A stretch of DNA of 34,843 bases from a virus, in IMG/VR virus record IMGVR_UViG_3300037502_001706, positions 1 through 34,843 of that record; one strand, given 5' to 3'. This document shows, one piece after another, positions 28,880 to 34,843 of the stretch. The translations under genes and the position numbers were made by a program. The notes beneath the pieces were generated by a model. The model did not search any database and was not told the DNA's origin. It saw only the letters and a program-made list of their open reading frames with translations. Positions within the stretch are counted from its first letter, which is position 1; each line of letters opens with the position of its first letter.

Positions 28880-29791
28880 GTGGCCGACTTCATTCCACTC
28901 ATGGGCTACCAGCCCGACCGCGCTGGCACCGATGCGTTCCTCTCGACGCTCGCCCGGCCGACGCTCGCCCAGGCTGGGCCGGACCTCATGCTCGACGAGA
29001 CGAAGGACGTGCTCCTCGGCTCGTACCTGCTCAAGTGCGATCCGGCGTGGAAGCGTGGGGCGCAGAAGATCGGGTCATGCGTCGGATGGGGCTGGGCACT
29101 GTCGTGCGACATCCTCGCCGCCTGCGACATCCTCCTGCGGAACGAGCGGGAGAGTTACGGCGGGCGCGTGCTCGAAGCCAGCGTCTATGCGTTCTCGCGC
29201 GTGGAGGTGCGCGGCGGACGCAACCTCGGGGGCGACGGCTCCTACGGCGGCGCGGCGGCGAAGGCCGTCACGAACTACGGCACCCTGCACTACGGCGTGA
29301 ACTACGACGGCGTGACTTTCACCGACAACTCGGGCCAGCGTGAGAAGGAATGGGGCCGCGACGGCGTGCCGGATCGGTTCGAGCCGTTCGCCGCGAAGCA
29401 CAAGGTGTCGAGCGTCGCCCTGGTGAAGACGTTCGAGGACGCCGCACGGGCGATCCAGAACGGCTACCCGGTGGCCGTCTGCTCCATGCGTGGCTTCTCC
29501 ATGACGCTCCGCGATGGCTACCTCACGCCGATGGGCCAGTGGGCTCACTGCATGATGTTTGCGGGCGTGCGGTGGAGCCCGAGGCCCGCCCTGCTCTGCG
29601 TGAACTCGTGGGGCGACTGCTACTCGGGCAGCGTAGACCCCAACCTGCCGCCCCAGTTCCAGAAGTCCGCCGGCTGGGTTGATGCCGCCACCTGCACTTC
29701 GATGCTCGCCGGCGAGGACTCCTTTGCCCTGAGCGGCTACGCAGGGTTCCCGCCCCGCACGCTCCCCGATTGGACCGGAGGCGTTCTATGA
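28880..29791 (+). CDS. Papain-like (C1-type) cysteine peptidase, endolysin candidate
   Basis: 303 residues from GTG 28880 behind GGAGGG. The papain residues appear in order: oxyanion Q62 and nucleophile C67 (QKIGSCVGWGWAL), H223 (GQWAHCMMFAGV) and N242 (LLCVNSWGDCY). The NSWG motif is diagnostic for C1 peptidases. It lies among small membrane proteins and a lipoprotein, and the window has no lysozyme, amidase or other wall enzyme. It may cut peptide cross-links of the host wall, or mature a virion protein. No signal peptide is seen, so it would need a holin. Confidence 0.72.
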   Translation: MADFIPLMGYQPDRAGTDAFLSTLARPTLAQAGPDLMLDETKDVLLGSYLLKCDPAWKRGAQKIGSCVGWGWALSCDILAACDILLRNERESYGGRVLEASVYAFSRVEVRGGRNLGGDGSYGGAAAKAVTNYGTLHYGVNYDGVTFTDNSGQREKEWGRDGVPDRFEPFAAKHKVSSVALVKTFEDAARAIQNGYPVAVCSMRGFSMTLRDGYLTPMGQWAHCMMFAGVRWSPRPALLCVNSWGDCYSGSVDPNLPPQFQKSAGWVDAATCTSMLAGEDSFALSGYAGFPPRTLPDWTGGVL

Positions 29792-30048
29792 AGACGGCGG
29801 CCCTCGTCACCGGCGTGATGCTGCTCGGGATGCCCGGCTGCGGCGACGTGCCGCAAGACCACCCCGAGATCGTGGCGGACCTCGCCTGCGAGACGGCCCG
29901 CATGGTGGAGAAGCTGAAGCAGGAGATGGCCCCCGCCCCGGCGTCAGACAAGTGCGACAACTGCGACGGCACCGGCAAGATCGGCGACGGCCGGATTGTG
30001 ATGACATGCCCCGTCTGCAAAGGCACCGGAAAGAAGGTGGCGAAGTGA
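29788..30048 (+). CDS. Lipoprotein with DnaJ-type zinc motif, spanin-like candidate
   Basis: 86 residues from ATG 29788. It starts KTAALVTGVMLLGMPGCGDV, a lipoprotein signal with a lipobox-like MPGC. Its mature part carries CDNCDGTGK and, after a short gap, CPVCKGTGKK, two CxxCxGxG repeats as in the DnaJ zinc domain. A small lipoprotein within a lysis cassette could be an outer-membrane spanin, but a zinc motif in a spanin is not known to me. Overlaps both neighbours by four bases. Confidence 0.6.
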   Translation: MKTAALVTGVMLLGMPGCGDVPQDHPEIVADLACETARMVEKLKQEMAPAPASDKCDNCDGTGKIGDGRIVMTCPVCKGTGKKVAK

Positions 30049-30386
30049 GCCTCGAAGACCTCGACGCCGCCGTGTGGGCCAGTCTCTCGGCTAGGAAGCA
30101 CCTCGCCGGGAAGGCCCTCGTGTCTCGCCTGGTGCGGCGCGTCGTCCGCAAGTGGCCCGCCGTGGCGATCTCGCAGGCCAAGCCCGAGGGCTACGGTGCG
30201 ATGCTCGAACAGATCTCCGCCAGCATCGAGCGGAGCGAGCGGCAGAACGTCCGCATGGGCATCATCCTATCGCTGATCCTCGGGGCTCTGATTCAAGAAA
30301 TCGTCAAAGCGATCCTGGCATGGTGGCTGAAATCTGCCAGCAATCGCATTGCGTTGGTAGGGTGGCAGACGGAGATGCGGCGATGA
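30045..30386 (+). CDS. Small membrane protein
   Basis: 113 residues from GTG 30045, overlapping the previous stop. The N-terminal 60 residues are basic (ARKHLAGKALVSRLVRRVVR, KWPAVAIS). One membrane helix lies at about residues 70-95 (VRMGIILSLILGALIQEIVK, then AILAWWL). Possible inner-membrane spanin partner or holin-related protein. Confidence 0.55.
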   Translation: MSLEDLDAAVWASLSARKHLAGKALVSRLVRRVVRKWPAVAISQAKPEGYGAMLEQISASIERSERQNVRMGIILSLILGALIQEIVKAILAWWLKSASNRIALVGWQTEMRR

Positions 30387-30643
30387 CCGACGAAGCGAAG
30401 AACACACTCTTTTCGATCATTGAGCGGTGGGGCTTCCCGACGCTCGTAGCCATCGCGTTCGGCTGGGTGCTTCGCCAGGACGTGCTCTTGCCGCTCGTCG
30501 CGGCGCACCAGGAGTTCGTCCAGCAGCTCGGCGAGACGCAGCGAGAGATCGGCAGTGCGATCAAGGAGCAGACCCGTCTGCTCTACGCCCTGCAGCCCAA
30601 GTCAGCCGCGACCAGCATGCCAGACACCGACCGGCACAACTGA
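30383..30643 (+). CDS. Small membrane protein, holin-like
   Basis: 86 residues from ATG 30383, overlapping the previous stop. It has one N-terminal membrane helix (FPTLVAIAFGWVLRQDVLLP), then a coiled coil (AHQEFVQQLGETQREIGSAI). This plan (one helix, then coil) is common in phage holins and in inner-membrane spanin-like partners. Confidence 0.55.
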   Translation: MTDEAKNTLFSIIERWGFPTLVAIAFGWVLRQDVLLPLVAAHQEFVQQLGETQREIGSAIKEQTRLLYALQPKSAATSMPDTDRHN

Positions 30644-30707
30644 GGCGAGCCCCGGCGTCTGCAAGTGAAACCCGCCGGCCAATACCCTAAAGACACAGGA
30701 GAAACCC

Positions 30708-31064
30708 ATGTCAGACGCAACCATCAGCCGCAAATGCCGCGATTTCGACATCACCCTGCACACGGCAACCAGCCTGGCCACGACGCTCGATATGCGGGAC
30801 GTGGCCGGTGCCATCATTTCGGTGGGCACGATCTCGACCAACGCCACTTCGCTGCAAATGTTCGTGGCGGCGAAGTCTGGCGACGAGTTCCGCCGGCTCT
30901 ACAAGGCGGACGGCTCGGCGGCTGACCTCACGCTGTCGCCTTCCACCACGGTGGGCCGTGCGTACTGCCTGCCTGACGAGGTGTTCGGCTGCGAATTCCT
31001 GAAGATCGTCTCGGCCACGACGAACAGCACGGGCACGACCGGCTTCGTGATGTTCAAGAGCTAA
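30708..31064 (+). CDS. 118-residue fibre-module protein, copy 1
   Basis: 118 residues, ATG 30708 with ACAGGAG upstream. It is mostly beta-rich, with a basic start TISRKCRDFDITLHTATSLA, then RDVAGAIISVGTISTN and the C-terminus FLKIVSATTNSTGTTGFVMF. It differs from the copy at 34008 by 11 of 118 residues, with no gaps. It lies upstream of the fibre-like gene and may be a virion decoration or fibre-base protein. The family is not recognised. Confidence 0.65.
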   Translation: MSDATISRKCRDFDITLHTATSLATTLDMRDVAGAIISVGTISTNATSLQMFVAAKSGDEFRRLYKADGSAADLTLSPSTTVGRAYCLPDEVFGCEFLKIVSATTNSTGTTGFVMFKS

Positions 31065-31103
31065 CGCTCGCCGCACTCTCTCACCACCAAGAGCGCACCT
31101 GCC

Positions 31104-31940
31104 ATGCCCATGTCGCCGCGTTTGTTGCGTCCCCGCACCGGCGGCTTTCATCCAGAAGCCTCCGACTGGCGTTCTCGCGTGATCGCCAATGGCGGCACGG
31201 TGAGCGGTTCGACGCTGACGGCGGTGAGCAACTTCTGCCGCAGCATCGACTCGGCGGGCATCCGCAACCGCTTCATACGGCTCAACCTCTTCTGCGGCAG
31301 CGATCTTTCGGCCTGCCTCGTCCCGCTCTATCGCGGGCCGTCGTTCGGTGGAACTCAGTACGGCAACACCACCGACACAAACAACAACTTCGTCTCGGGC
31401 GATTACGTTGAGACGGGGGCTGATGGCGGGCTCACCGGAAACGGAAGCACCAAGCACCTGCGAACTGGCGTCACGATGACGGACATCGGTGTGAATGACG
31501 GCCACGTTGCGTGGTACACATCGCGGGACACTTTCCCGGCGTCAAACATGACGGTTGCTGGGCAGACGCGAGGAACTGGCCGCGCGTGGGCGTACTACGG
31601 CACGACAGCGATCAATTTGCAATACGGCATCAATTCTATTGCCCCAGCAGTCACATCTGCCGTAAAGGGCTCGCACATCCTGCAGCGCGTTGTTGATGCC
31701 CTGAACAGAGCGAAAGCGTATGTGAACGGATCGCTCGTCGTCACCAGCGGAACATCGCAAACAGGGAGCGACTCGGGCGGTGACATTTGGGTGTTCGCGA
31801 CAAATCAAACTTCCGCGGCAAACCTCTACTCTGGCGATTTGCGGTGCTATAGCCTTGGCGTGTCGTTTACGGACGCGCAGGCACTGGCGTACCACAACGC
31901 GCTACAGGCGTTCCAAACAGCACTGGGGCGAAACCTGTGA
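31104..31940 (+). CDS. Putative tail fibre / receptor-binding protein
   Basis: 278 residues, ATG 31104 (a second ATG at 31110). The N-terminus has RLLRPRTGGFHPEASDWRSR, then a beta-rich body with many Gly/Thr/Ser/Asn (YGNTTDTNNNFVSGDYVETG). It closes with SFTDAQALAYHNALQAFQTA, a helix typical of concanavalin/LamG-like virion proteins that end in a family tail. Position after the lysis module and the duplicated protein suits a fibre. No catalytic motif is visible. Base use is less GC-rich between 31500 and 31900 than in neighbours. Confidence 0.6.
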   Translation: MPMSPRLLRPRTGGFHPEASDWRSRVIANGGTVSGSTLTAVSNFCRSIDSAGIRNRFIRLNLFCGSDLSACLVPLYRGPSFGGTQYGNTTDTNNNFVSGDYVETGADGGLTGNGSTKHLRTGVTMTDIGVNDGHVAWYTSRDTFPASNMTVAGQTRGTGRAWAYYGTTAINLQYGINSIAPAVTSAVKGSHILQRVVDALNRAKAYVNGSLVVTSGTSQTGSDSGGDIWVFATNQTSAANLYSGDLRCYSLGVSFTDAQALAYHNALQAFQTALGRNL

Positions 31941-32251
31941 CGCTCGCCGACCTCACGCTCCCGATCTCCTACGCCGACGCCAAGGGCTACGCGCTCGTTT
32001 TCACGGCGACGCTCGCGGCCCGTCTGGCGGAACTGCACGGGCAGCATGGCTCGCGCAACTGCGTGCCGGTGCCGCGAGTGCTGGCCGATGGGCGGCTCAT
32101 GCTCTCGGCCGATGTGCTGACCGAGATCGAACCCGGCGGGCTGCTCCATGCCATGTGGCAGGCTGCCGACCAGGCCGTGCTAGGGGCGAGCGTGGAAGTG
32201 ATGCCATGGGCGGACGCGGTGGCGATGTTGCCGCCGGATGAGCCGGGCTAG
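31937..32251 (+). CDS. Fibre-associated hypothetical protein
   Basis: 104 residues from GTG 31937, overlapping the fibre stop. It begins TLADLTLPISYADAKGYALV, then AARLAELHGQHGSRNCVPVP and ends near MPWADAVAMLPPDEPG. Small proteins after fibres are often chaperones for fibre folding. The family is not recognised. Confidence 0.5.
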   Translation: MTLADLTLPISYADAKGYALVFTATLAARLAELHGQHGSRNCVPVPRVLADGRLMLSADVLTEIEPGGLLHAMWQAADQAVLGASVEVMPWADAVAMLPPDEPG

Positions 32252-32414
32252 TTGCGCTAGGCCCACAAAAGACGGCAACTACCGAGCAATCTTCGGCAGT
32301 TGCGCTCTTCACCTTAGAGAGAGCCCAGCCGTCAAGCGATCCTTGACAGTTGCGCTACTGCACCAGAAGACGGACGGAAATCGTCTTGCCAGATTTTCTG
32401 CAGCCCGTAGGCTG
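32251..32414 (+). repeat. Hairpin array and GTTGCGCT repeats
   Basis: Four inverted repeats follow one another: GCAACT/AGTTGC (32275-32303, extended by CCGA/TCGG), GTCAAG/CTTGAC (32331-32347), AAGACG/CGTCTT (32367-32387) and CAGCC/GGCTG (32401-32414). The octamer GTTGCGCT appears at 32251-32258, 32299-32306 and 32349-32356, 48 and 50 bases apart. This 168-base gap holds no other gene. It could be a structured RNA leader or multi-site regulator. Confidence 0.6.
32386..32413 (+). promoter_or_regulatory. Leaderless-type promoter of gene 32420
   Basis: TTGCCA (32386-32391), 16 bases, then TAGGCT (32408-32413); the ATG follows after six bases. This is exactly the geometry of the xis promoter. Transcription would start at or beside the ATG, which fits the lack of a ribosome site. 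Confidence 0.6.
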
Positions 32415-32419
32415 AACGC

Positions 32420-32635
32420 ATGATCGCAACGCTACGATTCGACCTCTCCGACCCAGACGACGAGCGAGAGCATCGGTACGCGCTCGCGGGCCGCGAGGCT
32501 CTCATCGCGTTGGAGTTGATCGACAACAGATGCCGAGCGATCATCAAACACGGCGAGCCAAGCGAGGAAGCGGCGAGGATTCTGGAAGAAATTCGTAGGC
32601 TTATTCCTCACGAATTGACCGATCTTCTGGTCTAG
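32420..32635 (+). CDS. Small hypothetical protein (leaderless)
   Basis: 71 residues, ATG 32420. It starts IATLRFDLSDPDDEREHRYA, then helices LAGREALIALELIDNRCRAI and EEAARILEEIRRLIPHELTD. This plan resembles small phage nuclease-inhibitor or DUF proteins but no family is certain. It has no ribosome site; the promoter predicts a leaderless mRNA. It opens a run of small genes with moron character. Confidence 0.6.
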   Translation: MIATLRFDLSDPDDEREHRYALAGREALIALELIDNRCRAIIKHGEPSEEAARILEEIRRLIPHELTDLLV

Positions 32636-32682
32636 TTTTTTTGCGAAGAAACGTGACACTTCACGCCGCAGAGAGGGACGCT

Positions 32683-32919
32683 ATGGCGATGATCCACCAC
32701 GAACCGCACCCCAATTTCGACTCGCCAGCAACGCAGGTTTTTGCGCTGGAGGGCAGGCTATCTTCCTGCATGGCAGAGAACGCCGCCTTGCACGAACAGG
32801 TGATGCGGCTGCGGCTCACCGACGAGGAGCGGGCGGCTTTGCATTGGTTTGCCCACTACGGACTACCGGAACACCGCGCCGCCACGCTGCGGGCTTTGCT
32901 GGCACGAACGACGCTCTAG
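32683..32919 (+). CDS. Small hypothetical protein
   Basis: 78 residues, ATG 32683 behind GAGAGGGA. It has SPATQVFALEGRLSSCMAEN, then ALHEQVMRLRLTDEERAALH and AATLRALLARTTL, a short coiled coil with charged turn. A run of seven T precedes it at 32636-32642. Function unknown. Confidence 0.5.
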   Translation: MAMIHHEPHPNFDSPATQVFALEGRLSSCMAENAALHEQVMRLRLTDEERAALHWFAHYGLPEHRAATLRALLARTTL

Positions 32920-32934
32920 AGCGAATGGAGAGAC

Positions 32935-33327
32935 ATGATGCAGCTTGACGTTGCTTCGTACAGACGAGTAGCCGAGCGGTGGGCCAGCAAGGATGAGGAC
33001 ATCAACCCGTCGATGGCTGCCGTGCTGATGCTGCAAATGTGCGGCGAGATTGAGCGGCTGCAAAAGGCCGACTACGAGTTCCAAGAGAAGTTGGCCGACG
33101 GCATCACGAACGCTTTCCTCGAACGTCGCTGGATTCCGGTGAGCGAGTCTCTGCCGAAAGTAGGCGATCCTGTCCTGTGCTGTTGGTCACGCCAGAAGAT
33201 AGGCATGGGCGTAGCCATGCGGCGAGACTTGTGGGGCAAGGTCGCTTGGACGAATGTTGACCAGTGGGACGAGATCGATGAGCCGATAGCGTGGATGCCG
33301 CTGCCCGAACCGCCGGAGGTGAGGTGA
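32935..33327 (+). CDS. DUF551-containing protein
   Basis: 130 residues, ATG 32935 behind GGAGAG. The first 60 residues are helical (VASYRRVAERWASKDEDINP, then AAVLMLQMCGEIERLQKADY). The C-terminus carries the DUF551 pattern: WIPVSESLPKVGDPVLCCWS, then VDQWDEIDEPIAWMPLPEPP. DUF551 proteins are common in phages, with unknown function. A second DUF551-like gene lies at 33702. Confidence 0.7.
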   Translation: MMQLDVASYRRVAERWASKDEDINPSMAAVLMLQMCGEIERLQKADYEFQEKLADGITNAFLERRWIPVSESLPKVGDPVLCCWSRQKIGMGVAMRRDLWGKVAWTNVDQWDEIDEPIAWMPLPEPPEVR

Positions 33328-33560
33328 TGCTGAGCCGACGCCAAGCAATCGCCGCATCCTTCGGGGCAGCAGCGGCGGCAGTGTTACCGAAGCCAGCCAA
33401 GGCCGTGCCATTGGTTGTTGGCCCTCTGCTCTACAACCACGACGAATCGGCTTGGATCGACGCCGAGACGCTGCGAGTCGTCTTGCGGAACCAGAACTGC
33501 CGAATGGCAGTGCTGCCGCAAGGATGGAAGATGTACCGCCTGTCGCCGGAGGTGAAGTGA
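33327..33560 (+). CDS. Small protein with twin-arginine signal
   Basis: 77 residues, ATG 33327 overlapping the previous stop. It starts LSRRQAIAASFGAAAAAVLP, a twin-arginine (Tat) type signal (S-R-R-Q-A-I then Ala-rich run), with a cut probably near KAVP. The mature part is about 50 residues: LVVGPLLYNHDESAWIDAET, then LRVVLRNQNCRMAVLPQGWK. It would be exported folded, perhaps at the cell surface. Family not recognised. Confidence 0.55.
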   Translation: MLSRRQAIAASFGAAAAAVLPKPAKAVPLVVGPLLYNHDESAWIDAETLRVVLRNQNCRMAVLPQGWKMYRLSPEVK

Positions 33561-33697
33561 TGGAATGGACGCATCTAGCCTGCCTGCTTGCCGGTGGATT
33601 CGTCGGCGTGTTTCTGATGACCGTCTGGCGAAACGAGCGGCGGTATCGGCGTGAGCAGGAAGCCTTGCGGCTTGGGGCGATGAACCGCAGGAGGTGA
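33560..33697 (+). CDS. 45-residue membrane protein
   Basis: ATG 33560 overlaps the previous stop. Residues 5-23 form one membrane helix (HLACLLAGGFVGVFLMTVWR), followed by a basic tail (NERRYRREQEALRLGAMNRR). Small N-out single-span proteins like this occur in phage moron clusters. No function can be given. Confidence 0.5.
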   Translation: MEWTHLACLLAGGFVGVFLMTVWRNERRYRREQEALRLGAMNRRR

Positions 33698-33701
33698 AGC
33701 A

Positions 33702-33926
33702 TTGAGCGAATGGATTTCAGTGAGTGAGCGGAAGCCAGATTGCGACCGCGTGCTGCTGTCTGACGGCAAGAACGTCACGATCGCGACACGCTACGCGCCA
33801 GGGGTTTATGACGCTTGGGACGTGTGGGAGAAGATGCCAACTCACTGGATGCCAATTCCCGAGCCGCCGCTGCCCAGCCCGCCCGTGTCGCGACCGCCTG
33901 AGACTCGGAATTCCCTGCGGCGCTGA
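33702..33926 (+). CDS. Second DUF551-like protein
   Basis: 74 residues from TTG 33702 behind AGGAGGTG. The DUF551 pattern is almost the whole protein: EWISVSERKPDCDRVLLSDG, then YDAWDVWEKMPTHWMPIPEP, with a Pro-rich tail. It is a shorter relative of the protein at 32935. No ATG lies upstream in frame, and the good ribosome site supports TTG. Confidence 0.6.
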   Translation: MSEWISVSERKPDCDRVLLSDGKNVTIATRYAPGVYDAWDVWEKMPTHWMPIPEPPLPSPPVSRPPETRNSLRR

Positions 33927-33958
33927 AGTGCGCTATAGCCGTCAGAGACGGCGGCACT
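33927..33958 (+). repeat. Compound hairpin before duplicated gene
   Basis: AGTGC (33927-33931) pairs with GCACT (33954-33958). Inside, GCCGTC (33938-33943) pairs with GACGGC (33947-33952) around a 3-base loop. No T tract follows. It may end the moron messages or mark the duplication border. Confidence 0.45.
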
Positions 33959-34007
33959 GCAAGGATTCGCCCGCCCCGCCCTAGCCTAGAGGCACAGGAG
34001 ACCACAC

Positions 34008-34364
34008 ATGGCCGACGCCACCATTTCCCGCCGATACCGCGATCTCGACATCACCCTGCACACGGCCACCTCCCTGGCCACCACGCTCGACATGCGAGAC
34101 GTGGCCGGTGCCATGATCTCCCTCGGCACCATCAGCACCAACGCCACCAGCCTGCAAATGTTCGTGGCGGCCAAGCCAGGCGACGAGTTCCGCCGACTCT
34201 ACAAGGCGGACGGCTCTGCGGCTGACCTCACGCTTGCACCGTCCACCACAGTTGGCAGAGCGTACAGCCTGCCCGATGAGGTGTTCGGGGCTGAGTATCT
34301 GAAGATCGTGAGCGCCACGACCAACAGCACGGGCACGACGGGCTTCGTCATGTTCAAGAGCTAG
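34008..34364 (+). CDS. 118-residue fibre-module protein, copy 2
   Basis: 118 residues, ATG 34008 behind ACAGGAG. It matches the protein at 30708 over its full length with 11 substitutions, including loss of all three Cys (Cys10 to Tyr, Cys87 to Ser, Cys94 to Ala). Similarity extends about 50 bases upstream (CTGCAAG, a TAnCCT box, ACAGGAG), so the control region was copied too. It is followed at once by the terminal HNH gene. Confidence 0.65.
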   Translation: MADATISRRYRDLDITLHTATSLATTLDMRDVAGAMISLGTISTNATSLQMFVAAKPGDEFRRLYKADGSAADLTLAPSTTVGRAYSLPDEVFGAEYLKIVSATTNSTGTTGFVMFKS

Positions 34365-34382
34365 GGGCTTTTGCGGGAAACG

Positions 34383-34443
34383 CCCCCCCCCCTACGGCAA
34401 GCGGCACCCATGCCACAACGCATGCCTACATACCGCCCCCCCC
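34383..34443 (+). repeat. Two C9 homopolymer tracts
   Basis: Nine C in a row occur at 34383-34391 and again at 34435-34443, the second inside the first codons of the HNH gene. Such runs are prone to slippage in polymerases and sequencers, so reading frame here should be treated with care. Confidence 0.55.
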
Positions 34444-34817
34444 GCATTGCGTCGCAGCAACGGCGACGAGATGAAAGCGTGCGTGGCACAGCGCACCAGC
34501 GGGGCTACACGGACAAGGCACACAGGGCGTGGCGTCAAGCAGTGCTGGTGCGGGACGCCTGGGCGTGCCGTGCCTGCGGTCGCGTATGCAGCGACAAGCG
34601 AGAAGCCCACGCTGACCACATCGTGCCCATCAGCCAAGGTGGCGATCGGTACGACGTGACGAACGGCCAGACGCTGTGCGCTCGATGCCACGGCCAAAAA
34701 ACGCGAGCCGAGCAAAAAAATGCTGGTTCGCGGCCGAAAATGCAGGCAAAAACCGACGTTTTGCCGACCGATTGGCCACCGGAGGGTGGGCAAAATCACC
34801 CCACCTTTGCCCAATAA
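34410..34817 (+). CDS. HNH endonuclease near contig end
   Basis: 135 residues, from ATG 34410 (an upstream GTG 34371 has weaker support). The HNH core is complete: CRAC at 53-56, AHADHIVP with H67/D69/H70, N85 in VTNGQTL, and CARCH at 90-94. Its basic Pro-rich N-terminus is typical of phage HNH nucleases by terminases. If the molecule is circular, it would lie just upstream of the first HNH gene and terminase. A GGGCAAA/TTTGCCC hairpin spans 34788-34812 at its 3' end. Confidence 0.8.
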   Translation: MPQRMPTYRPPRIASQQRRRDESVRGTAHQRGYTDKAHRAWRQAVLVRDAWACRACGRVCSDKREAHADHIVPISQGGDRYDVTNGQTLCARCHGQKTRAEQKNAGSRPKMQAKTDVLPTDWPPEGGQNHPTFAQ

Positions 34818-34843
34818 AAACCCCGGTCGCTTCCTCTCCGGCC

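Noticed and set aside
32617-32642. Terminator made of GACC/GGTC and a T7 run after the gene at 32420
   Set aside because: The stem is only four base pairs. The T run is real but termination is doubtful, and another small gene follows at once.
1-34843. tRNA, rRNA or insertion sequences
   Set aside because: I saw no cloverleaf with a TTC-type arm, no rRNA segment, and no transposase motif or terminal inverted repeats.

Overview
The window looks like a nearly complete, high-GC temperate siphophage genome (about 34.8 kb), or a prophage lifted from its host. The gene order is that of an HK97-type tailed phage: HNH nuclease, terminase small and large subunits, portal, prohead protease, HK97-fold capsid, head-tail connectors, tail tube, frameshifted tail chaperone and tape measure. 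A tyrosine integrase with a divergent excisionase-like gene shows a temperate lifestyle. No host gene, rRNA or tRNA is visible. Many accessory proteins are of unknown family. Their style (Cys-rich, DUF551-like, papain-like peptidase, small secreted proteins) suggests an environmental Gram-negative-type host, possibly a planctomycete relative. The host call is weak inference only.

Layout. 114-6452: HNH nuclease, packaging and head genes, closed by a terminator at 6483-6520. 6531-9531: a glycosyltransferase-like gene inside the head module, then connectors. 9535-15258: tail genes, including a tail chaperone with an RF2-like +1 frameshift site, a short tape measure protein and a very Cys-rich protein. 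15212-17219: small accessory genes, a calcineurin-like phosphoesterase and a DUF1599/Nmad1-like protein. A convergent hairpin at 17234-17272 separates these from the minus-strand lipoprotein and integrase (17281-18627). 18628-19293 is the control region. It holds an integrase promoter, a leaderless excisionase-like gene, a 23-residue hydrophobic peptide gene and three copies of an operator of the form GGTTCC-N6-GGwACC. 19294-25817: early and replication genes (RecT, wHTH, HNH-deoxyribosyltransferase fusion, DUF1376-type initiator with internal iterons, LexA-like DNA-binding domain, DnaN-type clamp, RusA). 25814-27240: methyltransferase plus glycosyltransferase pair. 27826-30643: probable lysis cassette (small membrane proteins, papain-like peptidase, lipoprotein). 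30708-32251: fibre-like proteins. 32420-33926: small moron-like genes behind a hairpin-rich leader. 34008-34364 is a near-identical duplicate of 30708-31064, and 34410-34817 is a second HNH nuclease. If the molecule is circular, that second nuclease would sit next to the first one and the terminase.

How it may work together. Two operators lie at the same place between the -35 and -10 boxes of the promoters for the excisionase-like gene and the 23-residue peptide gene. The third lies 2 bases upstream of the strong promoter for the replication operon. One repressor could therefore hold excision, the peptide and replication silent together. The window has no classical CI-type repressor. It does have a stand-alone LexA-like DNA-binding domain, and the operator spacing (GTTC-N8-GAAC) matches LexA-type sites. 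Control by LexA, from host or phage, is the most interesting hypothesis here. Replication probably starts inside the initiator gene, where eight AAGCAAA repeats sit every 11-12 bases and are followed by a perfect 10-bp hairpin.
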